Shown here in pieces: positions 9,585 through 18,884 of a stretch of DNA of 64,000 nt; the stretch's first letter is position 1, and each line of letters begins with the position of its first letter. The DNA is taken from positions 688,501 to 752,500 of the forward strand of contig JAEMWC010000347.1 of NCBI GenBank assembly GCA_016490735.1, written 5' to 3'. The notes below the pieces were generated by a model. It made no database searches. It saw only the letters and a program-made list of their open reading frames with translations, and had not been told where the DNA came from. This DNA is from Pachyseris speciosa (taxonomy: Eukaryota; Cnidaria; Anthozoa; Scleractinia; Pachyseridae). The translations under genes and the position numbers were made by a program.

Positions 9585-10162
9585 TTATGCTCGTTTCCCA
9601 TATCCCATATCTATTACCCACTGTCCATAACTCTTTTTTTCACCGTTATCCTGATACTTTCTGTACTCTCTCTTATAGCCAGCAAGAAGGGCTTTAGCGT
9701 CTTTTTCAGACATAGTTGGTCCAGACAGTGCTTTTATCAGCAGATCCACTCCTTTTGGAACATCCTTTAACCGGTTCAATAGATTTGCCTGTTCCAAAAG
9801 TTTGTCAACAATACCCGCCCCTTCATTACCTCTGTAATAATCAATGTTGTCTTTTACACCTTTGAATGCTTGACCTGCTAATATCTTTGCTAAACCAGCA
9901 AAAGAAGGAGCTGGAGTCACAAAATTAGACAATATATAAGCAGCTTTATCAACAGCTGAAGGGCCTTTATTTTGTATTTTTCTGATTGTCGATCTTGAGG
10001 CTCCTCCTGTTTGTGTACTTTTGACGAATTTTGTTTTTGTGATTCCACATTCAGCACAAGTACATTTAAGTATCATTCTGCCAATTTTTGTTTTTTCAAA
10101 CCTTTCACTACCTGGTATACATTCAGTGTTTTTTTTTTCTGTCTAACACAATATGATTTCAT
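9585..10162 (-). pseudogene. Cys-motif virion-associated protein, paralogue of the PLA2 protein N-terminus
   Basis: The body (163 residues from 10076) begins ILKCTCAECGITKTKF, nearly identical to the same motif in the adjacent PLA2 gene. It then continues with an unrelated helical region (PSFAGLAKILAGQAFKG, GYKREYRKYQDNGEKK). The likely original ATG is at 10162, 11 bases after a TCTAA box. A T-run near 10131 has changed length and breaks that frame. The shared head suggests duplication of a targeting or packaging module onto two different proteins. Its function is not known. Confidence 0.7.
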
Positions 10163-10192
10163 ATACAAGTGAGTTAGATAAGGTTTAGTTTT

Positions 10193-10633
10193 TTATATTA
10201 TATTTTCAAAGTAGTTCATGATGAAGGATTTATTCAGTTTTTTATTATGTATTGTATTTAGAATTGATCTACCTTTTTGTCTCTCGAGAAGATAGTACAA
10301 ACACCAATATCCACACAACATAGAATCACGCTCTTGTATCTCATCTCCAGAGTATACGAATTGTTTTCTACTTGTAGCCATATATTTTTGAACTTCTGTT
10401 GGCATCATCAATCCGAAAGAATCGAAAAATTCACAGTATGTGTCGATATTCCGATAACATACCCAGTGAGTGCCAGGTCCAATCCGGGTGTCAAGATTGA
10501 CTATTCCACATTCTTTGTTTTTTATTTGTCTTGGCAAAGTATCCCGACTAAAAACTCCTCTAAAATGTTTGATGTTAAGTTGTTTTACCCAATTCAATAA
10601 ATCAAAGTTGGATAATGCTTTGTTAATGAATTT
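10193..10633 (-). pseudogene. pro: Adenain-like cysteine protease of Polinton A
   Basis: This is the capsid maturation protease of the adenovirus type. From the Met at 10597 the triad is visible as His44 (GTHWVCY), Asp59 (EFFDSFG) and Cys95 (SMLCGYWCLYYL). Gln88 precedes the Cys at the oxyanion position. The frame extends upstream to SNFDLLNWV, which aligns with the Polinton B protease, but no ATG is present there, so the original start seems lost. The rest is open. It lies between the capsid accessory gene and the Cys-motif gene. Confidence 0.88.
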
Positions 10634-10668
10634 TAAAGAATTGGGATTGAAAGGATTATGTTTTTGTC

Positions 10669-11524
10669 TTAAAGTATTGTTCCAAGTATAGGGATTGAAT
10701 TGAAAGGACTGTTTTTGCCTAACAGAAGACCTTTTCCTTTGGCTGTCCTTTTTTTTCGAGTTTTTTTTTAATCCAAAACCAATTGGGTTGTTTTCGTTCC
10801 ATTTACCAACAACAGGTGGTGATTGTCATGGAATCAAATCATGAGCTCCTCCATCTTTTTCACAACCATGGCATCTGGAACATGAACAGGTAATGAACGT
10901 CTCAGATGACTTCTTTCAACATGTAAACCTTTCCCCGTCAAAGCTTTCAGAAGCAGGGGAATTCCAATACTCGCCAATATTGGTCCAAAACCGGCGCCAA
11001 TCTGTGTTTTTGTTGGTTTGATAACAAGTTGTCCACCAGACTGCAGAGCATTGACATTGTCTTCTTTCTGTTTTTGGGTTAACATATCCTTATAAGCTAT
11101 CAACTGATTGATCTTGCTTTGAGGTATAAGAAAACCTCCCTTTTTTCCAAACAGTTTATCAATTCCAAGACTTCCAAGAGCTGAAAGAGCACCTGTTGCC
11201 AATGCTGGAGCTGCTTTTGATACAGCTGTAGTTGCATATGGTAATAGTTTTGTTCCAAGAGAAAAAAGACTTGTCCAAAGAGAACCACCATGTACTACGG
11301 CTTTTCTGATTTGTGTTTTTGATATATTGGTGTCTGATCCTTTGTTCATATTTTTGGCTTTAATCAGTTTGTTGATCTGTCTTTGTCAGCATAAGTTGAT
11401 CATTACCAAACAATTCTTCATTTGACAATCTGATTGTTACAGCTGAATTTGTTCTGAATGCTTTTGCAAGACTTTCTTTCTGACCCGGCGAAAGTTTCAC
11501 TCCATGAGGATGATAAGTAGTCAT
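10669..11524 (-). pseudogene. Capsid accessory (pVI/pX-like) protein of Polinton A
   Basis: The start is the ATG at 11524, 11 bases after TCTAA, encoding TYHPHGVKLSPGQKESLAKA. After a frameshift near 11375 comes ISKTQIRKAVVHGGSL, a hydrophobic Ala/Leu-rich segment (11170-11280), and GGFLIPQSKINQLIAYK. A further hydrophobic segment GFGPILASIGIPLLLKALTG follows. After a stop near 10834 the tail continues in shifted frames to about 10669. Similar proteins sit before the protease in many Polintons and are thought to be membrane-active or core-linked. Homologue in Polinton B: 41612-42310. Confidence 0.75.
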
Positions 11525-11568
11525 ATAATATATAATTAGATTAAATTGTATTTAAGATAGTCTTTTCC

Positions 11569-12843
11569 TTACATTGATCTCAGGATCAATTTTCCATCAG
11601 TCTTTCTCATCTCAATATCCTGTTCATTGAGGACCAAAGCATATACACTATAGTCTGCATCTGTTCCAGCACTCAAAACGTATTTGAAAGTTAGTTTTGT
11701 CATCCCATCTCGAATATCTGTTTTCTGTTTTGTCAAATCGAAATAGATAAAGGGGAATATGGTACCGAAGTTAGCCCTGTTTAGAAGAGTGCTTTCACTA
11801 AAATCATTGATGCCTTGGACATACTTCAAAACATCTCTGAATACCCTTGATGGTTCTGTTGATGGTTTATAATGAATCTCTGGATAATCAATTCCATTGC
11901 CAACCTCAAGATGACAACTCGTCATTGTTCGGTTATTTGCAACTGAAAATGTGTTATACAAGAATTTATTAGCTGTCTGAGATTCATGAAAACAATACAT
12001 GCCTCGGTTTGTTTATTCCTGTTGAAATACGGAAATACGGAAATTACCTGTCTGTTGTCTGGTTGAGTTACCTCTCTCAACCGTTTCTTTAAGATAAGTC
12101 CACTTTCTTGTATCAAGATATTTGCTCATATATAATGACTTTCCATCTGTATTAAAAACAATACGAGGGACAATTAACTGAAATTTGGTAAGTACTACAC
12201 GACAATTATCAGCAGCCTGCCAAATTAAATTAGCATCACTTTCAAGTGTTAGGTTCAACTCTATTTTCGAGTTAGGTAAAAGTTCGCTATAAAGGCTCTT
12301 GAAAAATCCATATCTATTCAATGGTATTTCTGCATTTACAGTACCATTGGCACCACTCAACAACAGTTTACGAGATGCAAATCCTTTGTTATAATTAGCT
12401 CGAGCTACTCTGTCTTCAGCATGTCTGTTAGTGTCAAGATAGAAAAACTCATTTGTCCCTTGAGATGAAGCATAACCCTGGGAATACTGAAGCAAGTTTT
12501 TGATGTTTGTCGCTTGGTTAGCATCTCTACATTCATAAACATCAAAACCATTCATTTTTACATTTATGTTGTTGATAAGAGAGAGAGCGGAATTTACCAT
12601 ACCGTTTCGATCATTAGCAGCTATATCAGTTCCATCTGCAAGCTTCTTTACAATGAAATCAACATTTAAACGAGCATTGAACCAATCGAATGGTGTAGTT
12701 TCTCCGCTGTTATCAACAACGAAACGATGACCTGTTTTCTTCTGATGAGCATCGTTTGCAAGTACAGTATTCAATGCCGTCTCAAGTTCAAAGACTACAT
12801 CTTCATATCGTTCAATATATTTTGATTCTCGATAGTTTGTCAT
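11569..12843 (-). pseudogene. mcp: Major capsid protein (double jelly-roll type) of Polinton A
   Basis: Together the frames give about 425 residues, the normal size for Polinton major capsid proteins. The start at 12843 (TNYRESKYIERYEDV) is preferred to 12849 because it places the TCTAA box 11 bases upstream, as in neighbours. Recognisable segments are NSALSLINNINVKMNGFDVY, EIPLNRYGFFKSLYSELLP and, in the second part, TIFPFIYFDLTKQ. A single frameshift near 12005 separates the two parts. It aligns along its length with 40313-41552 of Polinton B (for example LNSYSFFEELSDKLLP). Confidence 0.88.
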
Positions 12844-12876
12844 ATACAATTAGTTTAGATAAAGTTGAAGGGGTTT

Positions 12877-13227
12877 TTAGAGAAGCCGTCTGAGTCTTTC
12901 ATCCACTTTATAATCAGTTAATGTTTTTTCTGTTTTTTTTTAGTCTTCCACCTGAGAGAAGCTGACTGAGTCTTTCATTCACTTCATAATCTGTTAAGGG
13001 TTTATTAGTTTTATTTCTTTCTGTTCTGGTTTTGTCTTTCTTTTACTTAAAAATTCTATTATTTTGTCACCAGCTTTTTTACCAGCATAATCACCAATTC
13101 TTGTAGCTACTTTTTTACCAGCATATTCACTAGCTTTTTTTCCAACTGCTTTGAAAATGTCTGTCAGACCTTCACCATGTTGTTCCAAATCTTTCTCACT
13201 AAATTTTTTATATTCAAACCGTTTCAT
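12877..13227 (-). pseudogene. Small basic virion protein with repeated C-terminal motif
   Basis: The first 77 residues are Lys-rich and helical (AGKKVATRIGDYAGKKAGDK). After a frameshift near 13005 the sequence continues with two copies of a LTDYxVxERLxxLL motif (about 12990 and 12910). The position between the minor and major capsid genes matches the basic protein at 39891-40163 in Polinton B. A role in DNA condensation or membrane action is inferred from composition and place only. Confidence 0.6.
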
Positions 13228-13243
13228 ATAATATTAGTTTAAA

Positions 13244-14023
13244 TTAAAGTGGTGTCCCTCTTAAAAAGATTTCTATATACCAGTCAATACCATTCAAATG
13301 AACTGGTGCTCCAGAAGAATCAGTGACATAAAAATGTATTGAACTGATTGTATGGTTTGAAACTGGATTATATGAAAGAAAACGAGGTTTATAGGTAAAA
13401 GGTAACGATCTCACAAGATTACTAACTGGAATAACAGCAATAGTACTGGTGCTATTCCCGTTAACGATACTGTCCATGACTTTATCACAGTTAATATAAA
13501 TTTCATCTACCCCTCTTGTGATATCAGGAAGATCTGCTCCATACTCTGTTTGTGTAACTATTTCTGACTCAAAACCGATAAGTTTCCTGAATTCAAAATT
13601 TCTTAGATCCACATGATAATTTTCATCAAGTTCAATCAAAATACGATATGTTGATAAAACGAAAAACATATTGATACCATACTTCTTTTTAGCATCATCA
13701 GGATCATCAACAACCAAATGTTTATTTTTTCTCATATACTCATGAATGTAACTATTGATATCGTCGTATGAAAACATACCATCAACAGTTATTGTTTCCC
13801 AGTTTGTACCTTTGTTGTAACTGTATTTTATTTGATTGTTTCCATAAGACTGTCTGATATTATACCAACTGTATGTCATATTGATAGTTTTTACAGCAAT
13901 GTCATACTTCATTTCATTTGATAATTTGAGAGGTCTATTGAATCTTTTAGTAAAATCATGACTAAAACTAACACCAACTTTGTCTCTGTTTTTACTGTTA
14001 AATCGTAATGAAATTTCTGTCAT
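13244..14023 (-). CDS. Minor capsid (penton, single jelly-roll) protein of Polinton A
   Basis: This is an open frame of 259 residues with no break. The C-terminal part (PFTYKPRFLSYNPV, then IHFYVTDSSGAPVHLNGID) is the signature of Polinton minor capsid proteins, which form the fivefold vertices. The N-terminus carries ISLRFNSKNRDKV. A TCTAA box lies 6 bases before the start and overlaps the end of the coiled-coil gene. Polinton B homologue: 39101-39870. One of the few unbroken genes here. Confidence 0.87.
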   Translation of the reverse strand: MTEISLRFNSKNRDKVGVSFSHDFTKRFNRPLKLSNEMKYDIAVKTINMTYSWYNIRQSYGNNQIKYSYNKGTNWETITVDGMFSYDDINSYIHEYMRKNKHLVVDDPDDAKKKYGINMFFVLSTYRILIELDENYHVDLRNFEFRKLIGFESEIVTQTEYGADLPDITRGVDEIYINCDKVMDSIVNGNSTSTIAVIPVSNLVRSLPFTYKPRFLSYNPVSNHTISSIHFYVTDSSGAPVHLNGIDWYIEIFLRGTPL

Positions 14024-14029
14024 ATACTA

Positions 14030-14860
14030 TTAGAGTAGATATTTCATTATTATCCCATTGAGCTGTTTATCATCGATGATATGCAATCTTTTTAAAACAT
14101 GTAATATCTTCACAAATTCATTTCTGACATCTGTACTATTATTTCCAGCATAAATAGACCCTCCAATCAGTTGGAGTCGTGAAAGCAAGTCTCCCACATT
14201 ATTATAATAAACAACGCCAGCTCCAATTTTCATTCCTTGCCCTGTGTATTTGAAAGAAGCTAGTACATCTGAAATCGTTTCTCTGTATTTCTTCAAAGTT
14301 TGTAATTCTTTTTCATAAGATTGTTTATCTTCTAGTATTTTTGCGTGTGCTTTTTTATTTCCTAGTTTTTTAGCGATTTCTCCAGCTTTTTTCTTTTCTT
14401 CAAGTAGTTTTTGTGGGCTGACTTGAGTCAAATCGTTTGGTTTCAAAAGCTTGTGATTTTTTAATATAATTCTGTCATCTTTATTGAAATAGTTATCGAT
14501 CGCTAATATGGTGGTTTTTTTCTTGCCAACATCATCCTCATCTACAGGTGCTTCAATGGCTTTAGGAAGTTCCGAATCCATTATAATTACTCTGCGATTC
14601 ATTTCTGCAACATCATCAAGTCCTTGTGTTAAAGCTATTTGGTTTTTTTTCGACTGTACAATGACTTCATCCTGTTTTTTGTCTATGCTTTCTTTAACAC
14701 TCTTCTGAACATCAATAGAAGGTTTTAATAATTCTAATGTTTCATCATATGCATCCTGTTTTCTGTTTTCACAAGTCTTGACAACCTCACGAACCTCTCT
14801 CATCTTATTTCCAGCTTCAATTCCACTTTGTAGAAGCTTTTTCATTCTCTCTATATCCAT
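14030..14860 (-). CDS. Coiled-coil Polinton structural protein (unknown function)
   Basis: This is an intact 276-residue frame. It is Lys/Glu-rich and predicted helical over about 1-90 and 140-200 (EEKKKAGEIAKKLGNKKAHA). It ends in a conserved small domain: SRLQLIGGSIYAGNNSTDV and NEFVKILHVLKRLHIIDD. The Polinton B counterpart (38115-39099) shares only that end (GSIRAGKSSTKL, LVQKLLQLGVIN). Two TCTAA boxes lie 4 and 9 bases upstream. It is divergent from the ATPase. Always being next to the minor capsid suggests a virion part. Function unknown. Confidence 0.75.
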   Translation of the reverse strand: MDIERMKKLLQSGIEAGNKMREVREVVKTCENRKQDAYDETLELLKPSIDVQKSVKESIDKKQDEVIVQSKKNQIALTQGLDDVAEMNRRVIIMDSELPKAIEAPVDEDDVGKKKTTILAIDNYFNKDDRIILKNHKLLKPNDLTQVSPQKLLEEKKKAGEIAKKLGNKKAHAKILEDKQSYEKELQTLKKYRETISDVLASFKYTGQGMKIGAGVVYYNNVGDLLSRLQLIGGSIYAGNNSTDVRNEFVKILHVLKRLHIIDDKQLNGIIMKYLL

Positions 14861-14936
14861 ACAGTTAGATTAGATAAAAATCGGTTTAAGATTATTTAGG
14901 TCAAATAAAGAGGGGTTTAATCCAACACAATTATAT
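14861..14936. promoter_or_regulatory. Divergent promoter between coiled-coil gene and ATPase
   Basis: Only 76 bases separate the two divergent start codons. The left side holds two overlapping TTAGA boxes (14865-14874, TCTAA on the - strand). The right side has an AT-rich stretch ending AATTATATATG but no TCTAA. Polinton B has the same divergent pair with a 34-base gap. Confidence 0.55.
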
Positions 14937-15587
14937 ATGGAAATACCTAACTACGACAGTGGCGAGGATTCAAATAAATGTTTCAAACAATTGTATCCGT
15001 ATATGCCGAAAGATATATTCAGGATGCTTCTCGCTGGAAATTCGGGATCTGGCAAAACTAATTTGTTGAGTCATATTTTACTCAAACCATTGGTCTATTA
15101 CGATCAAATCCATTTATAGACCATAAATCTTGACCAAGACAAATACCAGACTTTGATGAAAGAAATGGATGGGATAAGCAAACAAGTCGGTTATCCTGTT
15201 TTAATATGCAGTCAAGATGAAATTTTACCTGTTGAACAACTGCAAAACACTGATATACAGAGATTGGTTATATTTGATGATTTTGTGTGTAAAAAAAGCA
15301 AAAGCCTCTCATAGACTATTTCATTCAAGGACGACATAAAAACTGCTCAGTGATATATCTCACTCAATCCTTTTATGGGTGCCCAAAACCAATCAGAATA
15401 AATTGCAGCCATTTTTGTCTTTATGACTTCCCATCTTCAAGAGAAAGAAACTTAATATCTCAAGAACTTGGAATTGACAAGGATAAGTATATTAAAGCAA
15501 CTAATAAACCATATTCTTTCTGTTATGTTGACAAGCCAATGAAAACAGTAAAGAGAAACGTTTATGGTAGGGTAATATCTAATCTAA
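14865..15587. promoter_or_regulatory. TCTAA promoter-like boxes of Polinton A (representative sites)
   Basis: TCTAA, usually inside ATCTAA, lies 3-12 bases before the start codons of nine genes. On the - strand the sites are 7323-7327, 9578-9582, 10174-10178, 11536-11540, 12855-12859, 14030-14034 and 14865-14874. On the + strand they are 15578-15587 and 17950-17954. The spacer is AT-rich and usually ends TATATG or TATG. It recalls the TCTA-core late promoter reported for the virophage mavirus and its host virus CroV. Confidence 0.65.
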
Positions 15588-15607
15588 TATTATATGGGTA
15601 TATTTAA
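14937..15607 (+). pseudogene. FtsK/HerA (A32-like) genome-packaging ATPase of Polinton A
   Basis: It would pump DNA into the capsid. Walker A is AGNSGSGKT at residues 33-41, and Walker B is RLVIFDDF at about 15266-15290. The sensor-like LTQSFYGCPKPIRINC follows at about 15360. Defects are a TAG at 15117-15119 and a frameshift in an A-run near 15295. The final 14 bases overlap the fibre gene start. The usual family length is about 220-240 residues, matching the span here. Confidence 0.9.
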
Positions 15608-17936
15608 CGACAATCCTTCACATGATCACGTTGGTCATATAAAAATAGGTGAAAGAGGTCCAAAAGGAGCTGATGGAATTGGTTTTAAATTAACCGATAA
15701 TGGCAATTATGATATCGATAACAAGAAATTGACAAATGTAGCACCACCAACAGATGATAAAGACAGTGCGAATAAATCTTATGTTGATGATGAAAATGTC
15801 AAGCAGGATATCGCCATTAATGATAAAACAAGTCGAAGTTATGTTGATTCCAACTTTGCGAAGAAAGATGGTTCAGTTACCATGACTGGTTCTCTCAATT
15901 TAGGCAATAATAACATAACAAATGTAGCAACACCAACAACAAATCAAGACGTAGCCACAAAAGAATACGTAGATCATAATATAACGGGTGGTAGGCATTC
16001 GGCCTTTGTTAAGAAAGACGGAAGCGTTGCAATGACAGGAAACTTAAACGTGGACGAGCATCTTATCACTAAGCTAGGCTACCCCAAGGACATCCTTGAC
16101 GCCACAAATAAAAGCTATGTCGACTCTGAAATCGCGAGTTGTTTGAAATGTGACGGAACCGATCCGGCTCTGGGTGATCTGAACATGGCGGGGTATACTA
16201 TGGAAGATTTAAAAGACGCTGATAACAGCACGCCCGCTGAGAACACCGTCAACAAAAAATATGTAGACCAGGGGTTGCAAACCAAACTAGATGCGATTGC
16301 ACAAAAAGACCTAAACATGAACAACAATGCCATTACTGATCTTGCTCTACCCGTCAACGCAGACGACGCGGCTACAAAAAGAAATACCGATGAGTATTTT
16401 CTTCGACGAGATTGTTCGACTGCGATGTATGGTGATTTGTCAATGTCCAACCACAAAATTGAAAATGTTGGAGCACCAGTCACCGACAAAGATGTTGCCA
16501 ACAAAATTTATGTTGACCAAGCCCCTTTTCTAAAACGTGCTGGCGGGCAAATGACGGGTGACATTGACATGCACAACAACACGCTCGCAAACTTAAAAGA
16601 CCCTGTGGCGGCAAGCAGTGGGGCAACCAAAAGATATGTCGACGCAACCCATGTTGACGCCTCTGGCACGGGCCCACAAGAAAACCCCTTCAAATACCTC
16701 ATGGAAGACATTGACGAATCTTCTGCCGAAAACAACATTACAGTGCACAGCATTGGTAGCTTTTCAACCTCTCCTCACCAAATAAACAAAAACGCGTACA
16801 ATTTTACGCTCATCGATGACAAAGATGGAACTGAACAGTACCGCAGCAGAATTGGTTTTAACCTTTTCAGACTTCCAATTGGTTTTTATACACTTGTTGT
16901 AGAGTTTTTTCCCCCGGAAATGCGAAATGTAAGTGTTCATGCAACTGCCGACACATTGTCATTTGGTGCGCAAACATCAAAAACGTTTCAAGCAACTGCG
17001 AACATCGCTGCATATGTTAAAACAATACTGCACTTCCAAAAAAGAAAGGCGGGCCAGCGGGAATATCTTTATTTAGATCTGCATGGTAAAACCGCATCTC
17101 CAGACCCAACTGGCCACATGGTTGTTTATGGGGTAAATGGCACTGTGGCTAAAGTTCCCTCAACTGTATTTGAACAGGTTTTCATTGTAAAAAATGGGGA
17201 AATGGTCCTGCAAGCTGATTTGGATTTGAATTCCAAACGCATTCACAATGGTAGTCTGGATAAATTCCGCTCTAGCGTCACCGGAATGGTAATGGAGACC
17301 GCCCTGGACCTTGGTACGTTTTCCCTTTATCAACCGAAAATGGGAAATGATTTGGATTTGGATGGAAATGCTGTGAAGAGTGGGTCGACAAACTTGTTTG
17401 ATGCGAACAAAGGAGAGTTGACACTATATACTGATGTGAATATGAATACCTTCCTTCTCAAAGAACCAAAATTGGGCGGTGATTTAAATTTGAATGGCAA
17501 TTCGGTTTACGATAGAGACGAAGCTTTATTCAGTTATTTCAGTGGTGCTATTCGGTTTTCTAAACCTGTGGTTTGGCCTGGAATGGTTTGCCGACAAATA
17601 GGCCTTGTCACTACAATTATTGAAAACCGAAAACATACTTTCGTATTCCCCTCATTTTGGTCCCCGTTCAATTTATTCACTTTTATAACTCGTTTGGAAC
17701 TAAAAATATTCCCCTCTAACAATACAACGGGAGGGACGCTTTCTGTTCACTATAATCATCCTCATGACGGTAATAACGCTCTTCTCAAATCATTCAATAT
17801 TCCAATTAGTCAAACATATGTAACATTTTCTCATCTTTTTCTCAGAATACCCAATGGTACAACTAGCGTATCATTCGTAATAAATAAAAGTAGAAAAGGC
17901 GCATTGGCACGTTTGTTTGTCGATTTCGTTGCATAA
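15594..17936 (+). CDS. Phage-tail-fibre-like attachment protein of Polinton A
   Basis: This is an intact 780-residue frame. A collagen-like GERGPKGADG lies near residue 20. It is followed by at least eight repeats of the pattern KKDGS-MTG-LNLGNNNI-NV-P-DAATK-YVD, as in short tail fibres of tailed phages, which form trimeric beta-structured shafts. A middle domain (about 370-510) with FFPPEMRNVSVHA and YLYLDLHGKTA is followed by further DLDLNGN repeats and a beta-rich tip. A receptor-binding fibre is the likely role. Composition is AT-rich to about 16000 and clearly GC-richer after that, like the homologous gene of Polinton B (34149-36793). Two TCTAA boxes lie at 15578-15587. Confidence 0.85.
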   Translation: MGIFNDNPSHDHVGHIKIGERGPKGADGIGFKLTDNGNYDIDNKKLTNVAPPTDDKDSANKSYVDDENVKQDIAINDKTSRSYVDSNFAKKDGSVTMTGSLNLGNNNITNVATPTTNQDVATKEYVDHNITGGRHSAFVKKDGSVAMTGNLNVDEHLITKLGYPKDILDATNKSYVDSEIASCLKCDGTDPALGDLNMAGYTMEDLKDADNSTPAENTVNKKYVDQGLQTKLDAIAQKDLNMNNNAITDLALPVNADDAATKRNTDEYFLRRDCSTAMYGDLSMSNHKIENVGAPVTDKDVANKIYVDQAPFLKRAGGQMTGDIDMHNNTLANLKDPVAASSGATKRYVDATHVDASGTGPQENPFKYLMEDIDESSAENNITVHSIGSFSTSPHQINKNAYNFTLIDDKDGTEQYRSRIGFNLFRLPIGFYTLVVEFFPPEMRNVSVHATADTLSFGAQTSKTFQATANIAAYVKTILHFQKRKAGQREYLYLDLHGKTASPDPTGHMVVYGVNGTVAKVPSTVFEQVFIVKNGEMVLQADLDLNSKRIHNGSLDKFRSSVTGMVMETALDLGTFSLYQPKMGNDLDLDGNAVKSGSTNLFDANKGELTLYTDVNMNTFLLKEPKLGGDLNLNGNSVYDRDEALFSYFSGAIRFSKPVVWPGMVCRQIGLVTTIIENRKHTFVFPSFWSPFNLFTFITRLELKIFPSNNTTGGTLSVHYNHPHDGNNALLKSFNIPISQTYVTFSHLFLRIPNGTTSVSFVINKSRKGALARLFVDFVA

Positions 17937-17957
17937 AATTGTATAAATATCTAACAT

Positions 17958-18383
17958 ATGATACAAGATATAATCAAATACGTGGATTATCTTTTCGATG
18001 AAACCAAAAAACAACATTTGTATGTCAGTGACGAAATATTAAAATCATGTCTCGTATACCAGTTTTTGTTTCTCGAGCATTTCAATAAATTTATCTCTAT
18101 TGACGAAATTCTTGAATTAAAGAATGGAGAAATAGGTCTCATATGACCAGGGAATGGCTGCATTACAAGGTTATTGGAAAGAACACTTGGTTGGGTTGAT
18201 ATATTACACACGCATAGTATTCTGCATGATGCTTTTGGAAGATTCTATGATCGTTATTCATTAGACAGAGGGTATTGTTATGCCATATCAGAGAATGCAA
18301 CATCAAGACTAATGAAAAAATCTGCATTGTGTGGTCAGATTTCTGAAATACTTTATTGTATTTACAAAAGAATAATAATATAA
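17958..18383 (+). pseudogene. Unrecognised Polinton protein with one in-frame TGA
   Basis: A single frame of 141 codons is interrupted only by a TGA at 18144-18146. The part after it is well formed (GRFYDRYSLDRGYCYAISEN, HTHSILHDAFG). A TCTAA box ends 3 bases before the ATG. A His-Asp pair (ILHDAFG) and conserved-looking Cys residues could be catalytic, but I do not recognise the family. It lies between the fibre and membrane protein genes. Confidence 0.6.
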
Positions 18384-18884
18384 ATGATATATATGACAAA
18401 CCGACGTATAAGCATATTTGGTTGGAACCATGTTTCAGCCAAACTTTCAAAAGAACAAGTTGATGAATTAAAGTCTTATTATAAAACATATCACAGAAAG
18501 TGTTGGGCATACAAACAAGCAATAAAGAGATTCAAAAAATGGAAAATAGCAGGAAATTCACTTAGTGTGTTATTCGCGTCTGGAGGTTTGGCGGCTTCTA
18601 TTGCTACGGGAGGTGTAGCTCTTGTTGCCATTTCAACATCTGCTGTTCTGATTCAAGGTTGGATGAAACACAAAAATCTGGATCTTAAAATACAACAGTG
18701 TGTTTACGCTTTTCAGACATATCAACATTTATTGAATTCCATCAAGAATATGTTAAGAAGTGGAGAATATGATCCAAATCATATGCAGATAACAATGACT
18801 AATACAGACGATTTTATAACAGACAACATTCCAATAATTGACAAGTTTTTACAGAAATATGACAAACTTTTCACCTCTGAATAA
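18384..18884 (+). CDS. Polinton membrane protein with two hydrophobic helices
   Basis: This is an intact frame of 166 residues. A basic N-terminal half (CWAYKQAIKRFKKWKIAGN) precedes a long hydrophobic stretch (about residues 58-92; GGLAASIATGGVALVAIS), enough for two membrane passes. A helical tail follows (YAFQTYQHLLNSIKNMLRSG). Polinton B has a homologue (33595-34124) and similar proteins are common in cnidarian Polintons. The start could instead be the Met at 18393. A role in virion membrane or host membrane remodelling is inference. Confidence 0.75.
   Translation: MIYMTNRRISIFGWNHVSAKLSKEQVDELKSYYKTYHRKCWAYKQAIKRFKKWKIAGNSLSVLFASGGLAASIATGGVALVAISTSAVLIQGWMKHKNLDLKIQQCVYAFQTYQHLLNSIKNMLRSGEYDPNHMQITMTNTDDFITDNIPIIDKFLQKYDKLFTSE

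Noticed and set aside
15594..17936. Bacteriophage or bacterial contamination because of tail-fibre repeats
   Set aside because: The gene overlaps a Polinton ATPase, shares the element's promoter box, has a homologue in Polinton B and lies between confirmed eukaryotic insertion junctions.
18144..18146. TGA read as selenocysteine or by an alternative genetic code
   Set aside because: Neighbouring genes have many unrelated stops and frameshifts. No SECIS-like element was evident. Simple mutation suffices.
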